Under the pieces are notes generated by a model that did no database searches, had not been told where the DNA came from, and saw only the letters and a list, made by a program, of their open reading frames with translations. Below, piece by piece: positions 1 through 8,382 of a DNA stretch of 15,140 bases. Positions within the stretch are counted from its first letter, which is position 1; each line of letters starts with the position of its first letter. Both the position numbers and the translations under genes were made by a program. The stretch comes from Methylococcaceae bacterium. Lineage in GTDB: Bacteria; Pseudomonadota; Gammaproteobacteria; Methylococcales; Methylomonadaceae. Location of the stretch: the NCBI GenBank assembly GCA_947505055.1, contig CANNLO010000078.1, positions 1 to 15,140 on the forward strand. Reading direction: 5' to 3'.

Positions 1-2
1 CT

Positions 3-362
3 AGGAATCGAACGGAAGCTTACCACCAACTACAAGGGCTCATCAGGAAAATTTATCGTGGAGTTTTTAAAGGTAAAACGATAGAAAACAATCAAATCAG
101 CGCACATGCGGTAAGGCTGGTTGCAAATTCCATCATCGCCTATAACTCCATTATTTTAAACACCGTTTATGAACGGATGCTTGCCGCTGGGACGAGCCAG
201 GCAATTATCGATGAATTTGCCAGAATCTCACCCATTGCCTGGTCGCATATTGCATTCACTGGCAAGTACAATTTTAGAAAAAGCAATGGTGATATTGATG
301 TGGATGCGATGGTAAATGAGCTTGAAAAACATTTAAAACGGCACTTCTGGAAAGAGGCTTAG
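3..362 (+). CDS. Tn3-family transposase, C-terminal end (partial)
   Basis: The gene enters from the left edge and is open in frame from base 3 to a TAG at 360-362, giving the last 119 residues. The translation has hallmarks of the Tn3 (TnpA) C-terminus: an NRTEAYHQL segment at the edge, an HAVRLVANSIIAYNSIIL helix, and ISPIAWSHIAFTGKYNF followed by an acidic DIDVDAMVNELE tail. In the family this region lies at the end of the DDE catalytic domain of a protein of about 1,000 residues, which catalyses replicative transposition. Whether the rest of the gene is intact cannot be seen. A candidate terminal inverted repeat follows within 3 bases of the stop, the usual arrangement in Tn3 elements. Identification is from recalled family sequences, not from a search. 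Confidence 0.82.
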   Translation, partial: RNRTEAYHQLQGLIRKIYRGVFKGKTIENNQISAHAVRLVANSIIAYNSIILNTVYERMLAAGTSQAIIDEFARISPIAWSHIAFTGKYNFRKSNGDIDVDAMVNELEKHLKRHFWKEA

Positions 363-364
363 CT

Positions 365-402
365 CAGAACGAACACTTTTGGGGGTTCTTCCACAGGACC
401 CC
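365..402 (+). mobile_element. Candidate Tn3-family terminal inverted repeat (right end)
   Basis: Read on the minus strand from 402, the sequence begins GGGGTCCTGTGG and ends 38 bases later near GTTCGTTCTG. Tn3-family ends are about 38 bp, begin GGGG and finish with a conserved short block, and lie just beyond the transposase stop. All three points fit. A 5-bp target duplication would be TACAG (403-407), but the partner end is outside the window, so neither the repeat nor the duplication can be confirmed here. Confidence 0.5.
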
Positions 403-414
403 TACAGGGAATAC

Positions 415-840
415 CTAGCTGTGTAAGTCGTTTGAAGGAAGCCACTTTGCAATCATTTTCTTGCATTCAGATTTCCATAAACAAGGCTCGGTAGCGTTGC
501 AATGATTTTCTGGTTCAGAACTGAAGCAAGGGGCATTATGGGTTGCTTTCTGAATGGCCTTAATCAAGTCCACTGCCAGTGTCATCGTTTCAGTATTTTC
601 AACCTCCAACGATTTTGCCAAACGCTGTAGCCCCCTAATACTCATTCCGCCATCTTCAATGCTAATAACCTGAAAACGAATAATCTGCATTATTAGAAAC
701 TCATTCTCAGCAAAAAGCCAATCATCTAATTCAAGGCCAGGTGCAAAGTTCCTGCTCTCGGCTTTATAATAAGCGGCTTGTGCAATCCATTGGTGACGAA
801 ACTCACAATCTGATGGCCTTGCATTTAAACGATTTTCCAA
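415..840 (-). CDS. DUF2934-like small protein with Cys-rich C-terminus
   Basis: A 141-residue protein of unknown function. Residues about 15-48 match the DUF2934 pattern as I recall it: an IAxxAYxxxExR segment, then LDDWLFAENEF. The rest has no family I recognise. The C-terminal third carries four cysteines, the last two in CLWKSECKKMIAKWL, a spacing that could bind metal but is not a recognised site. The start is TTG at 840: GGAGG lies 5 bases upstream (846-850), and an in-frame TGA at 853-855 rules out a longer product. No signal peptide or membrane segment is seen. The gene ends 12 bases from the putative Tn3 end, so the transposon may have landed just downstream of it. Nothing links it to chemotaxis except position. 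Confidence 0.7.
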   Translation of the reverse strand: MENRLNARPSDCEFRHQWIAQAAYYKAESRNFAPGLELDDWLFAENEFLIMQIIRFQVISIEDGGMSIRGLQRLAKSLEVENTETMTLAVDLIKAIQKATHNAPCFSSEPENHCNATEPCLWKSECKKMIAKWLPSNDLHS

Positions 841-1046
841 ATCCCCCTCCCTTCACATGAAAACGATGTCTGATTTCGGCAATAACGTTCATTAGTAACG
901 GACTGGCGTTGCCATTTAGATCGTTACGCTATCGCTTAAAAAAGCTAATCATTGTTTGAGCCTATAACTACTACCAGGGCAACATTCACTCACACCCGAA
1001 AATTTACGTAGCTTTGCCCTCTCAGTATTGTGCCTCAGCCTCCTGT
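841..1046. other. Intergenic region, no gene found
   Basis: This 206-base stretch lies between the DUF2934-like gene, whose promoter it should contain, and the end of the MCP-C gene. I see the GGAGG ribosome site for the former at its left edge. A 7-bp inverted repeat, AGGGCAA (976-982) with TTGCCCT (1014-1020), has a loop of 31 bases and no T-run, so it is not a convincing terminator. No RNA gene or further coding frame is evident. Confidence 0.5.
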
Positions 1047-3749
1047 TCAAGAAGAATGCATCTCATCGTCCATTTTAAAATGTGCAACAGTAACCGTTAG
1101 CTGTTGTGTTTGCTCTTCCATCGATTCCGCTGCAGCCGTAGCTTGCTCCACCAACGCGGCATTTTGCTGAGTAACCTCATCTATCTGACGAATGGCCAGA
1201 TTCACTTGTTCAATACCAGTTGTTTGCTCCACAGAAGCCGCGCTGATCCTGGACATGATCGAGGTCACACCATGCACACAGCTGGCAATGTCTTGCATGG
1301 TGTTTCCGGCCTGACTGACCAGTTTCGTGCCGTCCTCTACTTTTTCGACCGAATCGCTAATCAGGTTTTTGATTTCTCCTGCCGCAGAGGCTGCACGTTG
1401 CGCAAGACTGCGCACTTCACCGGCCACCACTGCAAACCCTCGGCCTTGTTCTCCAGCGCGAGCCGCTTCTACTGCCGCATTCAGAGCAAGGATATTAGTC
1501 TGAAAGGCAATACTGCCTATCACCGATGTAATCTCGACTATCTTGCGTGAGGACTCATTGATCCCTGCCATCATTGCTACCACTTGCCCTATTACAATGA
1601 CACCCTTTCCAGCAGTATTAGAAGCATTAACCGCCAACTCACTGGCATGCTTGGCGCTAGCACTGTTTTGTCGCACAATTTCGGTCAGCTCCTGCATGCT
1701 GGCTACTGTTTCTTCAAGACTTGCAGCCTGCTGCTCGGTGCGATCAGATAATGATGTATTGCCAGTTGCTATATCTTTGGCCGCCGTATGAATGGCTTCG
1801 GCAACAGACTTGATTTGACCGATAATATTGTTCAGATCATCAACCATGGTGTTGGCATCTTCTTTAAGCTTTCCCAGGGTTCCTGAATAATGAGTGGTGA
1901 TTTTTTCGGTCAGATCGCCATGCGACAACACATGAAATACACGTGCCGCCTCATTAAGTCCGCCTTCTGTCGTTTCCATCAGCTGATTGATTGACTCACT
2001 GAGCTCCCGATAAAAACCAACTTTGCCTTTCATTACAATGCGTCGAGTAAAATCCCCCATCACAGCGCCCACTAAAATAACGGCTACCTCTTTTTCTACA
2101 GCCACCTCAGAGGTCCGATCCAACCATTCAGCAACAGCTCCCAGTCGATCTCCTTGCTTATTGATGACCGGATTAACCGTTAAGACCAGCGAATGCCCTC
2201 CCATTTCTATACTGGCGATAGAAGTAGTTGACAGAGATAAGAGCAATTGCGCCTGGTGCACAGGATCTTTGTGGAACGTGTCGATACTGGTCCCCACCAA
2301 TGCAGCCACAGAGAAATTTGGCAATTGTTTGTGTATGTCTGTTTCAACCTTGTTCAGAATATTGACCACCGATTGATTGACGTAAATGATAGTGCGGTTA
2401 TTATCAGCAATCATTACGCCGGTACTGACGTTATCCAGTGCAACCTTAATGCGCAGATGTTCATCGGCTACGCGTTTCGCTTCGGCGGCATCATAACCCA
2501 GTTTAATCTGCATGGCCTTCAGAGCAGCCATCACGCTTCCTACCTCATCACGGAATTTAATGTCTATTGTGTTATTGCAATTGCCCTGAGCGATTTGACC
2601 CAAATGACTAATGATCGAATTAAGCGGCTGCCGCATAGAGCGCCGTAAAGAAAAACTTAAAACCAGCGCCAGAAAAGCACCGCAGGTAATCAAGATACTG
2701 CCAACCCCAAGAATACTGTAGTCATGCGAGTGCCTCGTAGCCAAGTCTCCACTGCTATCGTCGAACTGCATGTCCAATAGCTTCTGAGCATCCTCATCGG
2801 CTAAGTGGTACAGAGGAATGACTTTGTCCTCAATAATGTTATTGGCAAGCACGGAATCATTGTTGCGCAGTGCCAAAATGGCAGGTTGCAATCCCTCTAC
2901 TTCAAACCGTTTGTTGTCTATTTCAAATTTATTAGCTTTATTTTTTTCATTCAGATTCAGCGAATTTTGAAGATACCTTTCCAAAATCACTCGAATGTCG
3001 CTAATATTTTTTTCCACTTCGCGGGTGTTTTTCAGCACTACTTCGGGACTGGTGATGAACAGACTGTCAGTAATATGCAAACGGTTAGTCAGTATCAATT
3101 TCTGGATTTGAGAAATCTGGGATAAGGACTGCCTGTGATCCTGATGGCCAGTTTGCAAACTCTCACTGGACTTATTAATAGCGAAATAACCAAGGCTACT
3201 TGCACCCAGAAACAGCGCGGACATCAGGGCAATGCTGATCGATAAACGAGCCCTAATACTGAAGCTTGTTACTGATAACAATCGATCCCAAAGAGTGTTT
3301 TTGACGACTTTTCCATCCTGGATATTTAATGGATCTATCTTGTATTTGCCAAACGTTCGGTAGGCAACGGTAGCCTCGGCAATTTGTGCTGCACTGGGTT
3401 TACTGCGCACCGACATATAGCCGATCAACATATCGTTTTCATAATATGGTGTGACATTGGCCAGTACCCAATAAAAATCGCCGTTTTTGCAGCGGTTCTT
3501 GACCAACCCGGTCCATGGGCGACCCGACTTGATCGACTGCCACAGATCTTCAAAAGCGGCAGTCGGCATATCGGGATGACGGATGATGTTATGCGGGGCA
3601 CCAAGCAATTCTTCACGGCTATAGCCGCTAATGCGGATAAAATCCTCATTGACATAAGTAATGAGGCCCTTTAGATCGGTCTTGGTAACAATGGAATCCG
3701 TCTCTGTCAGAGCATAATGAACATTAGTGATCGGCAGGTTTATTTTCAT
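1047..3749 (-). CDS. Aer-like chemoreceptor with two PAS domains (MCP-C)
   Basis: A 900-residue methyl-accepting chemotaxis protein. Residues 10-115 form an Aer-type PAS domain with GAPHNIIRHPDMP and WTGLVKNRCKNGDFYW. Asn34, Arg57, His58, Asp60, Trp79 and Asn85 coincide in number with the FAD-pocket region of E. coli Aer, so redox or oxygen sensing is inferred. Unlike Aer, it then has TM1 (about 168-190), a periplasmic segment of about 150 residues (192-343), TM2 (345-366), a HAMP domain, a second cytoplasmic PAS (about 430-546), a further HAMP-like segment (about 590-645) and the signalling hairpin. The tip reads IAFQTNILALNAAVEAARAG (748-766), with the arginine present. There is no C-terminal tether: it ends DDEMHSS. 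The start is ATG with no clear ribosome site upstream. A hairpin separates it from the operon above, so it may have its own promoter. Confidence 0.93.
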   Translation of the reverse strand: MKINLPITNVHYALTETDSIVTKTDLKGLITYVNEDFIRISGYSREELLGAPHNIIRHPDMPTAAFEDLWQSIKSGRPWTGLVKNRCKNGDFYWVLANVTPYYENDMLIGYMSVRSKPSAAQIAEATVAYRTFGKYKIDPLNIQDGKVVKNTLWDRLLSVTSFSIRARLSISIALMSALFLGASSLGYFAINKSSESLQTGHQDHRQSLSQISQIQKLILTNRLHITDSLFITSPEVVLKNTREVEKNISDIRVILERYLQNSLNLNEKNKANKFEIDNKRFEVEGLQPAILALRNNDSVLANNIIEDKVIPLYHLADEDAQKLLDMQFDDSSGDLATRHSHDYSILGVGSILITCGAFLALVLSFSLRRSMRQPLNSIISHLGQIAQGNCNNTIDIKFRDEVGSVMAALKAMQIKLGYDAAEAKRVADEHLRIKVALDNVSTGVMIADNNRTIIYVNQSVVNILNKVETDIHKQLPNFSVAALVGTSIDTFHKDPVHQAQLLLSLSTTSIASIEMGGHSLVLTVNPVINKQGDRLGAVAEWLDRTSEVAVEKEVAVILVGAVMGDFTRRIVMKGKVGFYRELSESINQLMETTEGGLNEAARVFHVLSHGDLTEKITTHYSGTLGKLKEDANTMVDDLNNIIGQIKSVAEAIHTAAKDIATGNTSLSDRTEQQAASLEETVASMQELTEIVRQNSASAKHASELAVNASNTAGKGVIVIGQVVAMMAGINESSRKIVEITSVIGSIAFQTNILALNAAVEAARAGEQGRGFAVVAGEVRSLAQRAASAAGEIKNLISDSVEKVEDGTKLVSQAGNTMQDIASCVHGVTSIMSRISAASVEQTTGIEQVNLAIRQIDEVTQQNAALVEQATAAAESMEEQTQQLTVTVAHFKMDDEMHSS

Positions 3750-3780
3750 GGGGTTTTTTCTTTGAAATGGAGCTGATAAT

Positions 3781-3806
3781 TTAAACCTGCATCGAAGATG
3801 CAGGCT
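3781..3806 (-). terminator. Hairpin after the MCP-B gene, possible terminator
   Basis: A perfect 8-bp stem with a 3-base loop, CCTGCATC-GAA-GATGCAGG, lies at 3786-3804. On the minus strand it sits about 20 bases past the MCP-B stop and is followed by TTTAAATT, a short and imperfect T-run. It could end the main che transcript before the MCP-C gene or merely stabilise the mRNA 3' end. The weak T-run keeps this tentative. Confidence 0.45.
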
Positions 3807-3824
3807 AAATCTCCCAGTTTCAAT

Positions 3825-5708
3825 TTAACGCTGATCCACTTTAAAAAACGCCATGACCTGTTGCAGTTGCATCGCTTGACCGCTCAGTTCTTCTGCTGTG
3901 GCAGCAAGTTCCTCTGAGCCAGAAGCATTTTGTTGTGCAGCTTTATCTAACTGACCGACTGCATTGCTGATCTGACCTATACCTTGTGCCTGTTCCTCTG
4001 AAGCGGCGGTGATTTCTTCAACGAGATCTGCGGTTTTCTGAATATTGGGTACCATTTTTTCCAACAGGATGCCTGCTTCCTCAGCAATTTTGACGCTATT
4101 CTTGGCCAAGCTATTAATTTCCTGAGCAGTTACTCGGCTGTTTTCTGCCAGTTTTCTGACTTCGGCAGCGACCACAGTGAAACCTTTACCATGCTCACCA
4201 GCTCGTGCTGCTTCAATCGCTGCATTCAATGACAATAAATTAGTTTTATACGCAATATCTTCAATCAAACCAATTTTATCGGCAATTTCTTTCATTGCTT
4301 CTACTGTGCGCTTCACCGCCTGCCCACCATTGGCGGCTTCTTCCGCAGCCGTAGTTGCCATACTATTAGTTAACTTTGCATTATCAGCATTTTGTTTAAC
4401 AGATGAACTTAACTCTTCAATGGATGACGTGGTTTCCTCAACACCTGAAGCTTGTTCGGTTGCACTTTGACTAATGGCTTGGGCCGTTGCATTGATCTCC
4501 TGCGAGGCACTGCCTAAGGCATCGGAATTAGTGCGTACTTGCTGAACAACGCTGCTTAATTGGTCACGCATGGCTTGCAGTGCGCTGGCCAAAACGCCGA
4601 TCTCATCTTTCTGATCAATGTCAATCTGTGCGGTAAGATCTCCTTTTGATAGCGATTCGGCAAACTTAACACCTAATATAATGGGTTTGGTAATCATCGA
4701 AGCTAAAAACAGTGCAATGATAATGCCTAACACGATGGCAAGAATGATGGTACCAATAATGATCGAATTAGCATCACTGACCAATTTTTCTGCTTCGGTG
4801 CGAGCCGCACCTAATTGTGCGTAACCAGCAGCTTCCGCATCTTGCGCTTGCTTGATGACATTACTGCCCAAGCTGGCCATATCTGCCAAAATAGTTTTCA
4901 GTTGATTATCGTTTTCTATCCAACTTTTGGCTGACTCGGTGTAATTTCGAGTGCCCGTGCGGGCATCCGTAATTAGTTTTAATTCGTCTTCATTTTGAAC
5001 TATTTTTTGTAGATCATCATACAGGTTCATTAACTCTGGCAATAACACTTCCATTTTTTTCCAGGCTACCCGATCCTTGTAATTCACTTCTTCCTTTTCA
5101 GCGCGCATGATCTGCATTGCTTCAACGTAAATATTAGTGGTGATAATGTAACGCTGAACAAACTTATCCAGCTCTTGAGCACTCACTCCTTTTTTCATCG
5201 CATCGTTATAGTTATTAACTTGTTTTTTGAGCATGGTATCGGCAGCGGTCGCTACGATATTGCCATTTTCCACCATCTCCACCACGGATTGTTTATTGGC
5301 CTTCAAGGCCGCGACGCCTGCCCGGTATTTCTCCGCGTACTTCGTTGTCCCTTCGCGGGCGGTTTTCGATTGTCCCAACAACTCCGTGTTGTTGTATTGC
5401 TTAGCCACTACATCTACCTTATCCAGATACCCCATCAGGTCCTTAACGTTCTGTTCAGCGCGTTGGTGAATTTCATCTTTCTCTTTCAGTAGGTAGTTTT
5501 TTTCTTCCATAATGGTTGCCAGGGCCATACGCTCAACCCCTGTTGCGTATTCAACTGATTTACCATTATTATCGGTAATACCGAAGAGCGATCCTGATAC
5601 TTTACCGATGTAAATTTTTGACAACGCGCCAAAACCGCAAGTGATCAATACCAACAGCAAGGCGCCAGTTAAGATTTTGGTTTTTATACTTAAGTCTTTT
5701 ATGTTCAT
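3825..5708 (-). CDS. Methyl-accepting chemotaxis protein MCP-B, tail-less copy
   Basis: A 627-residue transmembrane chemoreceptor. TM1 spans about 12-30, the periplasmic sensor about 31-313 (all-helical, resembling the helical bimodular HBM type in length and pattern), TM2 about 314-337, HAMP about 338-391, and the signalling domain about 400-625. The hairpin tip reads IAYKTNLLSLNAAIEAARAG, with Arg502 intact (codon 4203-4205). The protein aligns without gaps to MCP-A over 625 residues; I count about 38 differences by eye, so about 94% identity. It stops at FFKVDQR with no C-terminal linker or CheR tether, so its adaptation probably depends on neighbouring tethered receptors. The upstream AAGGACTCATTTTTT leader matches that of MCP-A, so the duplication includes the ribosome site. 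It lies 50 bases after cheW, the last gene before a hairpin. The ligand is unknown. Confidence 0.95.
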   Translation of the reverse strand: MNIKDLSIKTKILTGALLLVLITCGFGALSKIYIGKVSGSLFGITDNNGKSVEYATGVERMALATIMEEKNYLLKEKDEIHQRAEQNVKDLMGYLDKVDVVAKQYNNTELLGQSKTAREGTTKYAEKYRAGVAALKANKQSVVEMVENGNIVATAADTMLKKQVNNYNDAMKKGVSAQELDKFVQRYIITTNIYVEAMQIMRAEKEEVNYKDRVAWKKMEVLLPELMNLYDDLQKIVQNEDELKLITDARTGTRNYTESAKSWIENDNQLKTILADMASLGSNVIKQAQDAEAAGYAQLGAARTEAEKLVSDANSIIIGTIILAIVLGIIIALFLASMITKPIILGVKFAESLSKGDLTAQIDIDQKDEIGVLASALQAMRDQLSSVVQQVRTNSDALGSASQEINATAQAISQSATEQASGVEETTSSIEELSSSVKQNADNAKLTNSMATTAAEEAANGGQAVKRTVEAMKEIADKIGLIEDIAYKTNLLSLNAAIEAARAGEHGKGFTVVAAEVRKLAENSRVTAQEINSLAKNSVKIAEEAGILLEKMVPNIQKTADLVEEITAASEEQAQGIGQISNAVGQLDKAAQQNASGSEELAATAEELSGQAMQLQQVMAFFKVDQR

Positions 5709-5747
5709 AAAAAATGAGTCCTTTTCGAGGTTATTAATTGAGTGCTG
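3834..5747 (-). repeat. Duplicated receptor unit, copy B
   Basis: This stretch, the MCP-B coding region plus about 40 upstream bases, is a direct repeat of 6508-8421. Similarity is uneven. Some blocks are identical at synonymous sites too, such as about 78 bases around 5115-5200, or nearly identical, such as 5470-5580. Others, such as 5275-5345, differ at many positions. The shared leader (CCTTTTCGAG then TTATTAATT on the plus strand) marks the 5' limit of similarity. Confidence 0.85.
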
Positions 5748-5758
5748 TATTGCTTTCT

Positions 5759-6298
5759 TTATTTATTTACATGAGTGCCTTCGTACTCAGCAACTTGTTT
5801 AAGTTGAGATAATTCTTTTACCGAAAGCACGCGATTGATATTCAGCAAAATAATGAAGGTATCACCCACCCGTCCCATCGACTGAATAAAATCAGTTCGA
5901 ATATCAGCGCCGAAATCAGGAGGCGGCATAATATTGGCTTCGGGGATTTCCAAGATTTCATCGACAGCATCGACCAACATACCCAGTAACTGGGTATCCT
6001 CGTTGTATTCAACCTGTACTAGCACAATGCAGCTGCGCTTGGTTATTTCGCTGCTGTGCCGACCTAATCGTGCAGATAAATCAATAACCGGCACCACATT
6101 TCCCCGTAGATTAATCACGCCACGAATATAGTCAGGCGTCATCGGCACCTCGGTAATGGTATTAATTTCGATGATTTCTTTAACATCTAAAATACTAATG
6201 GCCAGATTTTCATTACCTGCTTGAAAGGTTAGGTACTGTCGCAGTTGGTCGTGGACCACTAAATCGGTTCCTTGTTGTTTTTGTATCAATTGGCTCAT
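5759..6298 (-). CDS. cheW: Chemotaxis coupling protein CheW
   Basis: A 179-residue CheW adaptor, which bridges receptor tips and the CheA regulatory domain in the signalling array. The CheW fold is clear: QYLTFQAGNENLAISILDVKEI near the N-terminus, then the core PDYIRGVINLRGNVVPVIDL at about 76-95, a GMLVDAVDEILEI strand and a C-terminal NINRVLSVKEL. The length is slightly above the usual 150-170 because of an N-terminal stretch of about 18 residues. The start ATG lies 14 bases after the MCP-A stop with AGGT (6308-6311) as a weak ribosome site, so translation is probably coupled. The gene sits between the two near-identical receptor genes, suggesting that the receptor was copied across it or inserted beside it. 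Confidence 0.96.
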   Translation of the reverse strand: MSQLIQKQQGTDLVVHDQLRQYLTFQAGNENLAISILDVKEIIEINTITEVPMTPDYIRGVINLRGNVVPVIDLSARLGRHSSEITKRSCIVLVQVEYNEDTQLLGMLVDAVDEILEIPEANIMPPPDFGADIRTDFIQSMGRVGDTFIILLNINRVLSVKELSQLKQVAEYEGTHVNK

Positions 6299-6312
6299 GG
6301 TTATTCTACCTG

Positions 6313-8382
6313 TTAAAATCGTTCAAAATCATGCTCATTAAACTCAGGTTTGGCTACTCCTGTCTTGCTACTGGTCGGCGGCGTTATCGGAAATGACTCT
6401 ACTGAACTAAAATGAGGCGCTAGTTTTTTACTGGTTATTCGGCTTACAGGAGTTGGTTTTTTAAACGAGACGGGCGGCAAACCTTTAGTTACGTGGCGCT
6501 GGCTTGGATCCACCTTAAAAAATGACATAACCTCTTGCAACTGAGCCGCTTGACCACTCAGTTCTTCTGCTGTTGCAGCAAGTTGCTCCGAACCTGAGGC
6601 ATTTTGTTGCGCTGCTTTATCCAACTGGCTGACGGCATCACTGATCTGGCCTATGCCTTGTGCTTGCTCTTCTGAAGCGGCGGTGATTTCTTCGACCAGA
6701 TCTGCGGTTTTCTGAATATTGGGTACCATAAGCTCTAACAAGTTACCGGCATCTTCTGCAATCTTCACGCTGTTCTTAGCTAGGGCATTAATCTCTTGCG
6801 CGGTTATGCGGCTGTTTTCTGCAAGCTTTCTGACTTCGGCGGCAACAACAGTAAAACCTTTGCCATGCTCCCCCGCCAAGGCGGCTTCAATAGCGGCATT
6901 AAGTGACAACAAATTAGTTTTATAGGCAATATCTTCAATCAAACCAATTTTATCGGCGATTTCTTTCATCGCCTCTACGGTGCGTTTCACCGCTTGCCCA
7001 CCATTGGCGGCTTCTTCCGCAGCCGTAGTTGCCATACTATTAGTTAGTTTGGCATTATCAGCATTTTGTTTAACTGAGGAGCTCAGCTCTTCGATGGAGG
7101 CTGTGGTTTCCTCAACACCGGAGGCTTGTTCAGTTGCACTTTGACTGATAGCCTGTGCAGTCGCACTGATTTGTTGTGAAGCACTACCCAAAGCATCTGA
7201 ATTAGTGCGTACTTGTTGGACAACGCTGCTCAGCTGATCACGCATGGTTTGCAACGCTTTGGCTAAAACACCGATCTCATCCTTCTGGTCAATATCAATC
7301 TGTGCAGTAAGATCGCCTTTCGATAATGATTCGGCGAATTTGACGCCCAATATAATGGGTTTGGTAATCATCGAAGCTAAAAACAGTGCAATGATGACAC
7401 CCAGTACTATCGCCAGAAGAATGGTAACTATTATGATGGTATTGGCTTCACTGACCAATTTTTCAGCTTCGGTACGAGCTGCACCTAATTGAGCATAACC
7501 TGAAGCTTCGGCATCTTGCGCTTGCTTGATGACATTACTGCCCAAACTCGCCATATCCGTTAAGATAGATTTTAATTTATCGTCGTTTTCTATCCAGCTT
7601 TTGGCTGACTCGGTGTAATTTCGGGTGCCTGTACGGGCATCCGTAATTAGTTTTAATTCGTCTTCATTTTGGACAATTTTTTGTAGGTCATCATAAAGGT
7701 TCATTAACTCCGGCAGTAACACTTCCATTTTTTTCCAGGCCACGCGATCCTTGTAATTTACTTCTTCTTTTTCAGCGCGCATGATCTGCATCGCTTTAAC
7801 GTAAATATTAGTGGTGATAATGTAACGCTGAACAAACTTATCCAGCTCTTGAGCACTCACTCCTTTTTTCATCGCCTCATTATAGTTATTAACTTGTTTT
7901 TTGAGCATGGTGTCGGCAGCGGTCGCTACGATATTGCCATTTTCCACCATTTCTGAAACAGATAGCTTATTTGCTTTTAATGCTGCGACACCTGCTCGGT
8001 ATTTATCTGCGTATTGAGATGTCCCTTCGCGAGCCGTTTTTGATTGTCCCAACAACTCCGTGTTGTCGTATTGCTTGGCTACTACATCCACCTTATCCAG
8101 ATAACCCATCAGGTCCTTAACATTCTGTTCAGCACGTTGATGAATTTCATCTTTCTCTTTCAGTAGGTAGTTTTTTTCTTCCATAATGGTTGCCAGGGCC
8201 ATACGCTCAACCCCTGTTGCGTATTCAACTGATTTACCATTGTTATCGGTAATGCCGAATAGCGATCCTGATACTTTACCGATGTAAAGTTTAGAGAGCA
8301 TACCAAAGCCACAGGTAATCAATACCAACAGAAAAGCACCGGTTAAAATCTTAGTTTTTATACTTAAATCTTTTATGTTCAT
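6313..8382 (-). CDS. Methyl-accepting chemotaxis protein MCP-A with C-terminal tether
   Basis: A 689-residue chemoreceptor, close paralogue of MCP-B, with the same layout: TM1 about 12-30, helical periplasmic sensor about 31-313 (HBM-like), TM2 about 314-337, HAMP about 338-391, signalling domain about 400-625. It differs in two ways. Residues about 626-689 add a flexible Pro/Ser/Thr/Lys-rich linker ending in DFERF, which fits the x-aromatic-x-x-aromatic pattern of the CheR/CheB tether pentapeptide (NWETF in E. coli). And the hairpin tip reads NAAIEAALAGEHG: Leu502 (codon TTG, 6877-6879) replaces the near-invariant arginine equivalent to Tsr Arg388. AAGGAG (8392-8397) lies 9 bases before the ATG, a good ribosome site. 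It follows cheA by 54 bases in the same operon. The ligand is unknown. Confidence 0.95.
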   Translation of the reverse strand: MNIKDLSIKTKILTGAFLLVLITCGFGMLSKLYIGKVSGSLFGITDNNGKSVEYATGVERMALATIMEEKNYLLKEKDEIHQRAEQNVKDLMGYLDKVDVVAKQYDNTELLGQSKTAREGTSQYADKYRAGVAALKANKLSVSEMVENGNIVATAADTMLKKQVNNYNEAMKKGVSAQELDKFVQRYIITTNIYVKAMQIMRAEKEEVNYKDRVAWKKMEVLLPELMNLYDDLQKIVQNEDELKLITDARTGTRNYTESAKSWIENDDKLKSILTDMASLGSNVIKQAQDAEASGYAQLGAARTEAEKLVSEANTIIIVTILLAIVLGVIIALFLASMITKPIILGVKFAESLSKGDLTAQIDIDQKDEIGVLAKALQTMRDQLSSVVQQVRTNSDALGSASQQISATAQAISQSATEQASGVEETTASIEELSSSVKQNADNAKLTNSMATTAAEEAANGGQAVKRTVEAMKEIADKIGLIEDIAYKTNLLSLNAAIEAALAGEHGKGFTVVAAEVRKLAENSRITAQEINALAKNSVKIAEDAGNLLELMVPNIQKTADLVEEITAASEEQAQGIGQISDAVSQLDKAAQQNASGSEQLAATAEELSGQAAQLQEVMSFFKVDPSQRHVTKGLPPVSFKKPTPVSRITSKKLAPHFSSVESFPITPPTSSKTGVAKPEFNEHDFERF

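Noticed and set aside
976..1020. Inverted repeat AGGGCAA/TTGCCCT as a terminator
   Set aside because: The stem is only 7 bp with a 31-base loop and no T-run follows on either strand.
1104..2648. Several plus-strand open frames of 80-150 residues inside the MCP-C gene
   Set aside because: They are antisense to a clear chemoreceptor with conserved domains throughout and show low-complexity or unrelated composition.
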